Assembly: GCA_016806145.1 (NCBI GenBank)
Contig: CP063167.1
Location: 186,001-250,000, forward strand
Source: Variovorax paradoxus
GTDB taxonomy: Bacteria > Pseudomonadota > Gammaproteobacteria > Burkholderiales > Burkholderiaceae_C
Reading direction: 5' to 3'
Length of the DNA stretch: 64,000 nt
Numbering within the stretch: the first letter of the stretch is position 1; each line of letters opens with the position of its first letter. The notes beneath the pieces were generated by a model. That model was not told the DNA's origin. It was given only the letters and a program-made list of their open reading frames with translations, and searched no databases. A program made the position numbers and the translations under genes. Positions 53,066-60,387 of the stretch are shown here, one piece after another.

Positions 53066-54358
53066 TCACTTGATGCCAGCGAGCTGCTTCACGCCGAGCG
53101 TGGAAGCCGCCACCAGGTACACCGCCATCACGCAGGCCAGCAGCATCAGGCCGAGCGCCGAGGCCATGCCCCAGTTGACGGTGTTGTTGGCGTAGAAGGC
53201 GACGAAGTAGCCGAGCATCTGCTCGCGCGCGCTGCCGACCAGCGAGGGCGTGATGTAGTAGCCCGCGGCCACGATGAAGGTCAGCAGGCCGCCGGCCGCC
53301 ACGCCCGGCAGGCTCAGCGGCAGGTAGACGTGCAGGAAGCCGCGCACCGGGTGCGCGCCGAGCGAGGACGAGGCGCGCATCAGGTGCGGCGGAATACTCT
53401 TGAGGCTGTTGTAGATCGGCAGCACGGCGAAGGGCAGCAGGATGTGCACCATCACGATGTAGAGGCCGGTGGCATTGAAGATCAGCGCGAGCGGCTGGTT
53501 CACGACGCCGATGGCCTGCAGCAGCGCATTGACCAGCCCGTTCTCCTGCAGCACCACGATCCAGGCCGTGGTGCGCGCCAGCAGCGAGGTCCAGAAGGGC
53601 AGCAGCACCGCCAGCATGATCGCGAAGGCGATCGGCTTGGGTGCCTTCACCAGCAGCGCCGCGAGCGGATAGCCGAGCAGCAGGCAGGCCAGCGTGACCG
53701 CGCCCGCGATCGAGAGCGTGCGCCAGAGGATGTCGAGGTAGATGCGCTGGTCGGGCTCGGCGCGCACGATGCCGCCGTCGTCATCCACCGCCATGTCGAG
53801 CGCGGCCAGCAGGTAGCGTCCGGTATAGGGCGTGGCGGCGCGACGCAGCGCGCTCCAGTAGGCGGCCTCGCCCCAGCGCGGGTCGCCCTCGAGCAGCCAG
53901 GCCCTGGCATCGGTCGCGGCGGGCGCGTCGGTGCCGGCGCGGCGCGCGGTCTTCATCACCAGCGTGCGGTAGCCGCTGATCTCGTAGTTCATGCGCCGGC
54001 CGAGTTCTCCGATGGCGCGCGTGCCCTGGGCCTGCGCCATGTCGGCCGCCAGTGCGGCGAAGGCGGGATCGCCGGGCAGCGAGCCGGCCGCGGACTGCCA
54101 GTCGGCGAGGACCTGCGCGGTGCGCGGCAGCGCCTCGCGCACCTCGGGGTTGTCGACGGCGCGGTGGATCATCATCGCCAGCGGCAGCAGGAAGAAGACG
54201 GCGCCGTAGAGCAGCAGCGGCGCGACCAGCAGCAGCGACACCAGCCGCTGGCGCCGGCCCGCGCGGTGGGTCGAGCGCTTCAGGGCCGCGCCGGAACCGG
54301 CCGGCGCAGCGGGAACGGCCGGAACGGCGAGCGAGACGGCGGAGGAACCGGTGGACAT
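53066..54358 (-). CDS. Polyamine-type ABC transporter permease (PotB-like) with enlarged periplasmic loop
   Basis: A 430-residue permease, clearly longer than the roughly 280-300 residues of PotB. The first helix is LVSLLLVAPLLLYGAVFFLL (residues about 40-60). A soluble stretch of about 145 residues (containing ALAADMAQAQGTRAIGELGR and the GDPRWGEAAYW segment) precedes the remaining five helices. The EAA loop is LMRASSSLGAHPVRGFLHVY. The extra domain faces the periplasm and probably contacts the binding proteins. ATG 54358 is chosen. A possible earlier start at 54373 overlaps the binding-protein gene. Confidence 0.92.
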   Translation of the reverse strand: MSTGSSAVSLAVPAVPAAPAGSGAALKRSTHRAGRRQRLVSLLLVAPLLLYGAVFFLLPLAMMIHRAVDNPEVREALPRTAQVLADWQSAAGSLPGDPAFAALAADMAQAQGTRAIGELGRRMNYEISGYRTLVMKTARRAGTDAPAATDARAWLLEGDPRWGEAAYWSALRRAATPYTGRYLLAALDMAVDDDGGIVRAEPDQRIYLDILWRTLSIAGAVTLACLLLGYPLAALLVKAPKPIAFAIMLAVLLPFWTSLLARTTAWIVVLQENGLVNALLQAIGVVNQPLALIFNATGLYIVMVHILLPFAVLPIYNSLKSIPPHLMRASSSLGAHPVRGFLHVYLPLSLPGVAAGGLLTFIVAAGYYITPSLVGSAREQMLGYFVAFYANNTVNWGMASALGLMLLACVMAVYLVAASTLGVKQLAGIK

Positions 54359-54369
54359 CGTCGCGGGCC

Positions 54370-55440
54370 TCAACGTTGCGACACCCAGCGCGTGAAGCGC
54401 TGCAGCAGCTCTTCCTCATGGTCGACCCAGAAGGCGGTGTCGAGCAGCAGCGCGTTGCGCAGGTTCTGCGGCGAGGTCGGCAGCAGCGGGCGCAGCGCCT
54501 CGGGCATCGCGGCGGCGGCGCGGGTGTTGGTCACGCCGTAGGGAATGGCCTGCGCGAAGGCGACCTGGCGCTGCGCGTCGAACATCGAGTCGAGCAGCGC
54601 GTAGGCCTGCTGGCGGTGCGGGCTGCCCTTCACGATGGTCCAGTAGTCCATGCTGTAGAGCTGGCCGTCCCAGCTGAATCGGAACTGCTTGCCCTGCTGG
54701 TTGGCCGAGGCGATGCGTCCGCTGTAGGCGGCGGTGGCGGCCAGCGTGCCGCTCTCGAGCCATTCGAGCGGCTGCGCGCCCGACTCCCACCAGACGATGG
54801 AAGGCCGCAGCTGGTCGAGCTTGGCGAAGGCACGGTCCTGCCCGGCCTTGGTGGCGAGCACCTTGTAGACATCGGCGGCGGGCACGCCGTCCGCGAGCAG
54901 CGCGATCTCCAGCGTCATGCGCGGCTGCTTGCGCAGGCCGCGCTTGCCGGGCCAGCGCCGGGTGTCCCAGAACTCGGCCCAGGTGCGCGGCCCGTTGTCG
55001 CCGAACTTGCGGCCGTCGTAGGCCAGCACCTTCGACCAGACGAAGGCGCCCACGCCGCACCTGGCGAAGGCCGCGGGGTTGATGTCCTGCGCCTTCGCGA
55101 ACTGCTTGCGGTCGATGGGTTCGAGCAGGCCCTGCTCGCAGGCCGAGGCCATCTCGTTCTCGTCCATCTGCACCAGGTCCCAGGTCACGTTGCCGGTCTC
55201 GACCATGGCCTTCTGCCGCGCATAGCCGCCGGGGTAGCTGTCCTCCACCAGCGCGATGCCGCCCTGCTTCCTGAACGGCTCGAAGTAGGCGCTGCGAAAC
55301 GCTTCCTGCAAGGCGCCGCCGAAGCCGACGACCGTGAGATCGGCCGCCATCGACGAGGTGGCGGCGGCGGCCAGCGCGAGGAGCGCGGCGAGTTTGGAAA
55401 TGCCTGCGCGACAGCGGGAACGCGCGGATGCAACCGTCAT
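54370..55440 (-). CDS. Polyamine-type ABC solute-binding protein, copy 1
   Basis: A 356-residue periplasmic binding protein with a signal peptide (about residues 1-33, ending SMAA). VVGFGGALQEAFRSAYFEPF, WDLVQMDENEMASACEQGLL and FWDTRRWPGKRGLRKQPRMT parallel the copy at 48368. First gene of the minus-strand operon, 59 bases below the shared palindrome. ATG 55440 is preferred to a TTG two codons earlier. Ligand presumably an (acetylated) polyamine or related cation. Confidence 0.93.
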   Translation of the reverse strand: MTVASARSRCRAGISKLAALLALAAAATSSMAADLTVVGFGGALQEAFRSAYFEPFRKQGGIALVEDSYPGGYARQKAMVETGNVTWDLVQMDENEMASACEQGLLEPIDRKQFAKAQDINPAAFARCGVGAFVWSKVLAYDGRKFGDNGPRTWAEFWDTRRWPGKRGLRKQPRMTLEIALLADGVPAADVYKVLATKAGQDRAFAKLDQLRPSIVWWESGAQPLEWLESGTLAATAAYSGRIASANQQGKQFRFSWDGQLYSMDYWTIVKGSPHRQQAYALLDSMFDAQRQVAFAQAIPYGVTNTRAAAAMPEALRPLLPTSPQNLRNALLLDTAFWVDHEEELLQRFTRWVSQR

Positions 55441-55476
55441 GGACAACCTTCTGGACAGTGGGTGGGAAATCGGACT

Positions 55477-55535
55477 TTGCAGGCCCCGATCGGTGATGTA
55501 GGATATATCCTATATGTTGATTCCGAGCGAGACAA
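55477..55535. promoter_or_regulatory. Bidirectional promoter with TAGGATATATCCTA operator
   Basis: Plus strand: TTGCAG (55477-55482), 16 bases, TAGGAT (55499-55504). Minus strand: TTGTCT (55535-55530), 17 bases, TAGGAT (55512-55507). Both -10 elements are the two halves of the perfect 14-base palindrome TAGGATATATCCTA (55499-55512), so a single bound dimer could shut both the binding-protein operon and the transketolase operon. Same box and geometry as at 44026-44061. Confidence 0.85.
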
Positions 55536-55558
55536 GTCTTTTTTCGCTCGACCCGTTG

Positions 55559-55660
55559 ATGGAAAACCCGATGGAGGACGCAGGCCCCGCACCACGCTCC
55601 CGAACCCCTCAGCCCGCCCGCGGCGCATGCCCATGCGCGCGGGCTTCTTTCACCCCCTAG
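55559..55660 (+). CDS. Possible 33-residue leader peptide with embedded hairpin
   Basis: In the transketolase leader an ATG at 55559 (second in-frame ATG at 55571) opens 33 codons that stop 13 bases before the transketolase ATG. Inside it AGCCCGC (55611-55617) pairs with GCGGGCT (55639-55645), enclosing GCGCAT/ATGCGC, followed by TCTTTC. The arrangement resembles an attenuator or a translation-coupled leader. The peptide is Pro/Arg/Ala-rich with no homology I recognise, so it may be chance. Confidence 0.3.
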   Translation: MENPMEDAGPAPRSRTPQPARGACPCARASFTP

Positions 55661-55673
55661 CCACGCAATCGAT

Positions 55674-56549
55674 ATGCCATTCCCGTCCGAATCACCGCCC
55701 GCCCCGTCCGCCCTGTCCGCGGAAGAGCTCCACCGCCTGCGCGAGAAGGCCCGCTTCATCCGTCTCGAAACGATCCGGCTGATCGAGATCGCCAAGGTCG
55801 GCCACTACAGCTCGGTGTTCTCCGCCGCCGAGCTGTTCGCCTCGCTCTACTACGACGTGATGGCCATCCGCGCCAACGAGCCGCGCTGGCCGGATCGCGA
55901 CCGCTTCCTCATGGGCAAGGGCCATGCGGCGGTGGGCCTGTTCCCGATCCTCGCGGAGTACGGCTACATCGACCGCGCCACGCTCGACGGCTACACCCGC
56001 CTGGGCAATCCGCTGGGCGACCACCCCGACATGCGCAAGGTGCCGGGCATCGACTTCAGCTCGGGCTCGATCGGCCATGCGCTGTCGGCCGGTGCCGGCA
56101 TGGCCTTCGGCGGCCGTATCGCGAAGCGCGGCTTCGACACCTTCGTGATGCTCGGCGACGGCGAGATGCAGGAGGGCCAGGTCTGGGAAGCCGCGATGTT
56201 CGCGGCTCACTACCGGCTCTCGAAGCTCATCGCCATCGTCGACCGCAACGGCTTCCAGCTCGACGGCCGCGTCGACGACGTGATCGGCATCGAGGGCCTG
56301 GCCGACAAATGGCGCGCCTTCGGCTGGGAGACGCACGAGGTCGACGGCCACGACCTCTCGGCCCTCACGCAGCTGCTGCGCCGCCTCAAGCAGGACGCGC
56401 GGCGCGAGCGGCCCGCCTGCGTGATCGCCCACACGGTGAAGGGCAAGGGCGTGTCGTACATGGAGACCGAGCCCGGCTGGCACCTGGGCTACCTGTCGCC
56501 CGAGGACGCCGCGCGCGCGATCGAAGAAATCATGCAAACCGAAATCTGA
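55674..56549 (+). CDS. Transketolase, N-terminal (TPP-binding) subunit
   Basis: A 291-residue protein equal to the first half of transketolase. FLMGKGHAAVGLFPILAEYG (with the proton-relay His), SSGSIGHALSAGAGMAFGGR and the TPP/Mg motif GDGEMQEGQVWEAAMFAAHY followed by IVDRNGFQLDG are all present. Split transketolases transfer two-carbon ketol units and occur in dedicated catabolic pathways. It starts the operon to the right of the shared palindrome, so its sugar rearrangement is linked to the polyamine-like regulon. Confidence 0.93.
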   Translation: MPFPSESPPAPSALSAEELHRLREKARFIRLETIRLIEIAKVGHYSSVFSAAELFASLYYDVMAIRANEPRWPDRDRFLMGKGHAAVGLFPILAEYGYIDRATLDGYTRLGNPLGDHPDMRKVPGIDFSSGSIGHALSAGAGMAFGGRIAKRGFDTFVMLGDGEMQEGQVWEAAMFAAHYRLSKLIAIVDRNGFQLDGRVDDVIGIEGLADKWRAFGWETHEVDGHDLSALTQLLRRLKQDARRERPACVIAHTVKGKGVSYMETEPGWHLGYLSPEDAARAIEEIMQTEI

Positions 56550-56565
56550 CCACGAGGCCTACCCG

Positions 56566-57576
56566 ATGTCCCAACCCCTCTCCCCCGAAAGCTGGCAGTA
56601 CCGCTCGCTCAACGCCACCACGCCCGGATTGAGCATGCTCTCGGACGCCCTGATCGAACTCGCCGAGGCCGGCCATCCGGTCGTGGCCGGCTCGGCCGAC
56701 CTGCAGTATTCGAACGGCCTCAACAAGTTCGCGGCCGCCTTTCCCGAGCGCTACATCCAGTTCGGCATCTCCGAACAGAACATGGTGTCGGCCGCGGCCG
56801 GCCTCGCGACCACGGGCCAGATGCCGTTCGTGGCGACCTTCGCTTCCTTTCTCGGCCTGCTGTGCTGCGAGCAGATCCGCATGGACGTGGCCTACAGCGC
56901 GCTGCCGGTGCGGCTGATCGGCCACCACACGGGCATCTCGCTCGGCTTCTACGGCACCTCGCACCATGCGACCGAGGACATCGGCACGATGCGCTCGATC
57001 GCCGGGCTCACGATCATCTCGCCCGCGGACGGCCACCAGCTGCAGGCCGCGATCAAGGCCTCGGTCGACTGGCCCGAGCCGATCTATTTCCGGATCGGTC
57101 GCGGCCGCGATCCGGAGATCTACGCGGGGGGCATCGACTTCCGCATCGGCAAGGCGATCGCGCACGGCCAGGGCACCGACCTCACGATCGTTGCCTGCGG
57201 CATGCCGGTCTTCTCCGCGCTCGAGGCGGCCAAGGCGCTGCGCGCCGAGGGGCTGTCGGTCGGCGTGCTCGACATGGCCACGGTGAAGCCGCTGGACCGC
57301 GCGGCGGTGCTCGAGGCCGCCGGCCGATCGAAGCTGCTGATGACGGTGGAGGAGCACAACGTGCTCGGCGGCCTCGGCGCCGCGGTGGCGGAGGTGCTGT
57401 CGGATGTCGGCGCTTCGGTGCGCCTCGTGCGGCACGGCATCCACGACGAGTACAGCCTGATCGCCCCGCCCACGCACCTGTACCGTCACTACATGCTGGA
57501 TGCCGAGGGCGTGGCCCATGTCGCGCGGCGCGCGATCGCGGGCGAGACGGTCCGGCCCGGCGCGCTGCCCGCCTGA
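56566..57576 (+). CDS. Transketolase, C-terminal subunit
   Basis: A 336-residue protein with the pyrimidine-binding and C-terminal domains. FGISEQNMVSAAAGLATTGQ holds the catalytic glutamate contacting the TPP aminopyrimidine, FYGTSHHATEDIGTMRSIAG is the family motif with paired histidines, and TVEEHNVLGGLGAAVAEVLS marks the third domain. It follows the N-terminal subunit by 16 bases. Together they make one TPP-dependent enzyme. Converges on the zeta-type toxin gene with 7 bases between stops. Confidence 0.93.
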   Translation: MSQPLSPESWQYRSLNATTPGLSMLSDALIELAEAGHPVVAGSADLQYSNGLNKFAAAFPERYIQFGISEQNMVSAAAGLATTGQMPFVATFASFLGLLCCEQIRMDVAYSALPVRLIGHHTGISLGFYGTSHHATEDIGTMRSIAGLTIISPADGHQLQAAIKASVDWPEPIYFRIGRGRDPEIYAGGIDFRIGKAIAHGQGTDLTIVACGMPVFSALEAAKALRAEGLSVGVLDMATVKPLDRAAVLEAAGRSKLLMTVEEHNVLGGLGAAVAEVLSDVGASVRLVRHGIHDEYSLIAPPTHLYRHYMLDAEGVAHVARRAIAGETVRPGALPA

Positions 57577-57583
57577 GCGCGAA

Positions 57584-58255
57584 TCAGGCGGCGCCGTCCG
57601 GCGATCGCGCCTGCTCGATCGCCGCCTGCACGATGGCCCGCGCCCACGCGGGCGTGGCGGCCAGCGCCGCGGCATCCTCGGGCGCCGGATGCGTGACCTG
57701 GCCACCGATGACTTCGAGCACCAGCACGGGATCGTCGATCTCCTCGCCCGGCGCGGCCTCAGCGCTGTTGTCGAACACCTGCAGCCGCGCGAGATGCGGC
57801 AGCAGCCGGATCAGGTTGGCGCGCGAGGCGGTCCAGCGCTCGCGGATCTTCGCCTCGGGGATGTCGTGGCCGCCGCGCAGCACGCGGGCGCGCACGCGGC
57901 GCAGATGCAGCTCGGGCGAGGCCAGGCCGCAGAAGATCATCGAGACGTCGTGACTGCGCGCGGCGCGCGCCAGCAGGTCAGGGATGGTGCGGGCGCCCAG
58001 CGTGGTCTCGAAGGCGAAGTTACGGCCGCTCTCGACGGCGGCCGCTAGCCGCGCACGGCCATGCTCCCAGGCGCGGCCGTTGGCATCGGCGATGTCGATG
58101 CCGAGCGCGGCCACCAGCTCGCGCGCGAAACGGTCGGGGTTGTACCAGTCGAGGCCGTGCTCGGCCAGCATCGCGCCGCCCACCGAGCTCTTGCCGGCGC
58201 CATTGACGCCGGCCAGCACGAAGATGAACGGCCGCCGTGCCGCGGCGGCGCCCAT
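57584..58255 (-). CDS. Zeta-toxin-like P-loop kinase
   Basis: A 223-residue P-loop protein. Walker A GVNGAGKSS (residues 16-24), NPDRFA (39-44) and FETTL (82-86) match the ATP- and sugar-nucleotide-binding marks of zeta toxins, which phosphorylate UDP-N-acetylglucosamine; the RxxxR-type lid follows at RRVRARVLRGGHDI. It begins in the last base of the antitoxin stop (TGATG), the coupling usual for toxin genes. Shorter than PezT and without the C-terminal extension. A metabolic kinase of the same fold is the alternative. Confidence 0.82.
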   Translation of the reverse strand: MGAAAARRPFIFVLAGVNGAGKSSVGGAMLAEHGLDWYNPDRFARELVAALGIDIADANGRAWEHGRARLAAAVESGRNFAFETTLGARTIPDLLARAARSHDVSMIFCGLASPELHLRRVRARVLRGGHDIPEAKIRERWTASRANLIRLLPHLARLQVFDNSAEAAPGEEIDDPVLVLEVIGGQVTHPAPEDAAALAATPAWARAIVQAAIEQARSPDGAA

Positions 58256-58602
58256 CAGAAGCTTTCGCCGGCCCGCGGACGCCGACGCTGCTTGCCGCGC
58301 GCCTCGAACAGGCCGTCGAGCCGGGCCGCGCTGTCCTCGTGCTGCAGCACCGCCAGCCGCGCATCGAAGCGCGCGCCGAGTTCCTCGAGCACGTGGGCTT
58401 CGCGCGAGCGCAGCGCCTGCAGATCGGTGGTCAGCTGTTCGTAGGTGGCCGCGTCGAGCAGCACCATCTCGACATTGGCGTGGTTCGTGATCGCCACGCT
58501 GCCCGACTGGCGGACCTGGCGCACGACCTCGCCCCAGCGGTTCTTGACCTGCGAGGCGTTCTGACGCGGCAGTTGATCGAGCGGGGGCCAGAGGGCAGCC
58601 AT
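58255..58602 (-). CDS. Phd/YefM-family antitoxin
   Basis: A 115-residue protein. Residues 17-60 match Phd/YefM DNA-binding antitoxins (NASQVKNRWGEVVRQVRQSG, then VAITNHANVEMVLLDAATYE). The C-terminal half, rich in charged residues, should bind and mask the toxin. It starts at ATG 58602 after GGAG. Zeta toxins usually pair with epsilon or XRE-type PezA antitoxins, so a Phd-type partner is unusual. Autoregulation through the repeat at 58634-58648 is likely. Confidence 0.87.
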   Translation of the reverse strand: MAALWPPLDQLPRQNASQVKNRWGEVVRQVRQSGSVAITNHANVEMVLLDAATYEQLTTDLQALRSREAHVLEELGARFDARLAVLQHEDSAARLDGLFEARGKQRRRPRAGESF

Positions 58603-58633
58603 GGACTTCTCCGAGGGAGGAATCTGGCCATTT

Positions 58634-58648
58634 TAGCCCTGTTGGCTA
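58634..58648 (-). promoter_or_regulatory. Candidate operator of the toxin-antitoxin pair
   Basis: TAGCC (58634-58638) and GGCTA (58644-58648) form a 5-5-5 inverted repeat 32 bases upstream of the antitoxin start, next to TAAAAT on the minus strand (58635-58630), a possible -10. Phd/YefM antitoxins bind short palindromes at this place. Confidence 0.45.
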
Positions 58649-58692
58649 TTTTTGACCGATAAGGCTGTTTTCCGCGCCAAGCCGGCGGTCGA

Positions 58693-58938
58693 TCAGTTCT
58701 GCGAGGACGCTTCCTTGGTCTTGCCGAGACCGCGCAGGTTCATGATGGCCAGGCAGACCTGGAGCGCGATCAGCGCCCAGGCGCTCGAATAGACGCCCCA
58801 GACGCCCCACAGCACATTGCTCGCGAGGAAGACCCAGAACCCCGTGTTGCGGCGGCCCTTCGCATTCGATGCCACCAGCCAGGCGGCGCCCACCGAAGCG
58901 ACGAAGGCGGGCCACTGCAGCCAGGAGATCCAGTCCAT
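58693..58938 (-). CDS. Small integral membrane protein, 81 residues
   Basis: An 81-residue protein with three closely spaced hydrophobic stretches: LQWPAFVASVGAAWLVAS, NTGFWVFLASNVLWGVWGVY and SAWALIALQVCLAIMNLRG. The W-G-V pattern resembles half-transporters of the PnuC/SWEET kind, a weak resemblance. Start at ATG 58938 directly before the first helix. It lies six bases from the next gene on the same strand and is probably cotranscribed with it. Confidence 0.75.
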   Translation of the reverse strand: MDWISWLQWPAFVASVGAAWLVASNAKGRRNTGFWVFLASNVLWGVWGVYSSAWALIALQVCLAIMNLRGLGKTKEASSQN

Positions 58939-58943
58939 GCGCT

Positions 58944-59288
58944 TCAGTTGGCGGGAGGCGGCGGACCCACGGCCGCCGAGCGGCTCTCGATCCATGCCAG
59001 GCACTGCTCGCGCAACAGGTCGATCGATGCCAGCGTGTTGCACTGCGGCTCGAAGATCGGCAGTTCGCAATGGCGCTCGCCCTGGCGATGGATCTGCGCG
59101 GTGCCCGAGAAGGTGGCGCGCGCGGGCACCGGCGCGAGGCTGTAGTGGAATTCCCAGTCCTGATGGCGCTCCGAATGCGACAGTGCATCGCGCCCGGTGC
59201 CGCTCGATGCGGGCGCTTTCGGCTGCTTCCGGAGAAAGAACGGATGGAGGGACGGAGGCAGAGGCATCGAGGACATGTCGCGTGACAT
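58944..59288 (-). CDS. Hypothetical protein, 114 residues
   Basis: Not recognised. From ATG 59288 it reads MSRDMSSMPLPPSLHPFFLR; an ATG four codons later (59276) is also possible. A middle segment, HQDWEFHYSLAPVPARATFS, and FEPQCNTLASIDLLREQCLA near the end look like a folded domain, with a Pro-rich tail. Third-position G/C is high, supporting real coding. Its gene precedes the small membrane protein with a six-base gap. Confidence 0.6.
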   Translation of the reverse strand: MSRDMSSMPLPPSLHPFFLRKQPKAPASSGTGRDALSHSERHQDWEFHYSLAPVPARATFSGTAQIHRQGERHCELPIFEPQCNTLASIDLLREQCLAWIESRSAAVGPPPPAN

Positions 59289-59463
59289 AGAAACAGGCTG
59301 GCTGGAATCGGAACACCCGGTATCACCCGGGAACTGCCGACGAGCGTAGTCAGCGGCCCTCGACGCGCCTGTCGGAAAAGATGCCGACACACGCAAGCCG
59401 GTGGCCCGCCGATCGCCCGATGCGACTCGCGAACGCCCGGACTGGTTCCGCGCAAACATCGGG

Positions 59464-60090
59464 CTAGAGGCCCGCGTGCGACTCCCGCGCATTGAGCGCC
59501 ACCCAATCGGCCGAACGAACGCCGGGGCGATAGACGCTCGTTCCCCACTTGGCCATCAGGCCCGCGAAGTCCTCCTGGTTCCGTCCCTGGCGCAGCAGGG
59601 CCATGGCTTCCGAACGCTCGTAGTGATGGACCGGAATCACGTTGAGCAAGGGCGTTCCGAGCAGTCGCGAGAGCCCTTGCTTGCGCTGCGACAGCGGTTC
59701 GCCGGTGAGGTCCGCGCCCTGCGCCATCAACAGATCGAAGACGAAATAGAACACGGGCCGGGCGCCGCGATACCACCCGCGCCGCCTCGCACGCTCGCTG
59801 AGTCCTTCGCCGTCGCAGCGGCCCTTGTCGTCGAGCACGCACGCCACCCCATCGAGGATGAAGGGACCTTCCTTCAACTGGGCCAGACTTTCCACCACCT
59901 CGGGAAACCAACCCGTCGCGTCCGATCCATCGCGCGTCTGCAATTGCACCTTGCCCGACCGCGTGGGCGTACGCGTCTGCGCCAGCAGGCGGCAACCGCT
60001 CAATCGCTGCTCGTAGATCCAACCCTCCTCGCGCAGATCGATGGGGCGCGAAGCGGCCAGCATGGGTGACAGGGCGTTCAGGCTCAGCAT
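59464..60090 (-). CDS. Degenerate ATP-dependent DNA ligase-like protein (catalytic lysine absent)
   Basis: A 208-residue protein aligned along its length with the LigD-type adenylation domain. Ligase motif I (ExKxDGxR) appears as EQRLSGCR at 27-34, so the AMP-accepting lysine is Arg29 and the aspartate is Ser31. Motif III is ILDGVACVLDDKGR (79-91) without its glutamate. FYFVFDLLMAQGADLTGEPL (115-134) covers motif IIIa. Motif IV reads FAGLMAKWGTSVYRPGVRS with Ala for the usual Glu, and the final WLKxK is WVALNA. It should not be able to adenylate. A structural or regulatory role, or a decaying gene, is possible. Confidence 0.82.
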   Translation of the reverse strand: MLSLNALSPMLAASRPIDLREEGWIYEQRLSGCRLLAQTRTPTRSGKVQLQTRDGSDATGWFPEVVESLAQLKEGPFILDGVACVLDDKGRCDGEGLSERARRRGWYRGARPVFYFVFDLLMAQGADLTGEPLSQRKQGLSRLLGTPLLNVIPVHHYERSEAMALLRQGRNQEDFAGLMAKWGTSVYRPGVRSADWVALNARESHAGL

Positions 60091-60296
60091 GCACGGGAAA
60101 TTGCCGTGTGCCGGGCCCCTGGCCTGTCAGCGGGGGCCTCGGCAGCCCATGGCGATTCTTGAAAACGGCTGCCCGATAAATTGCCAACCGAAAACAGTGG
60201 GTCGAAAAGCCGGATCGCGACACATCGGAAATACAGGTCGCGAAAGCGCTCGCGCCGGATGTCTTGTTGCTGCACCATTCCACCTCTATAAATAAA

Positions 60297-60378
60297 CTAA
60301 CGGCCGTACTTGCATCGCGATCGGCTGATTGCCAATCAACGCCAGCGCCGTTCCTCCACCCCAAACCTAGGCCGTTAG
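60297..60378. repeat. 9-base inverted repeat flanking the recombinase promoter
   Basis: CTAACGGCC (60297-60305) and GGCCGTTAG (60370-60378) are inverted copies 64 bases apart, the second ending nine bases before the recombinase ATG. They bracket an A/T-richer segment that includes TATAAATAAACTAA nearby. They could be recombination half-sites, operators or chance. The 297-base spacer 60091-60387 holds no gene. Confidence 0.45.
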
Positions 60379-60387
60379 CGTATTTCC

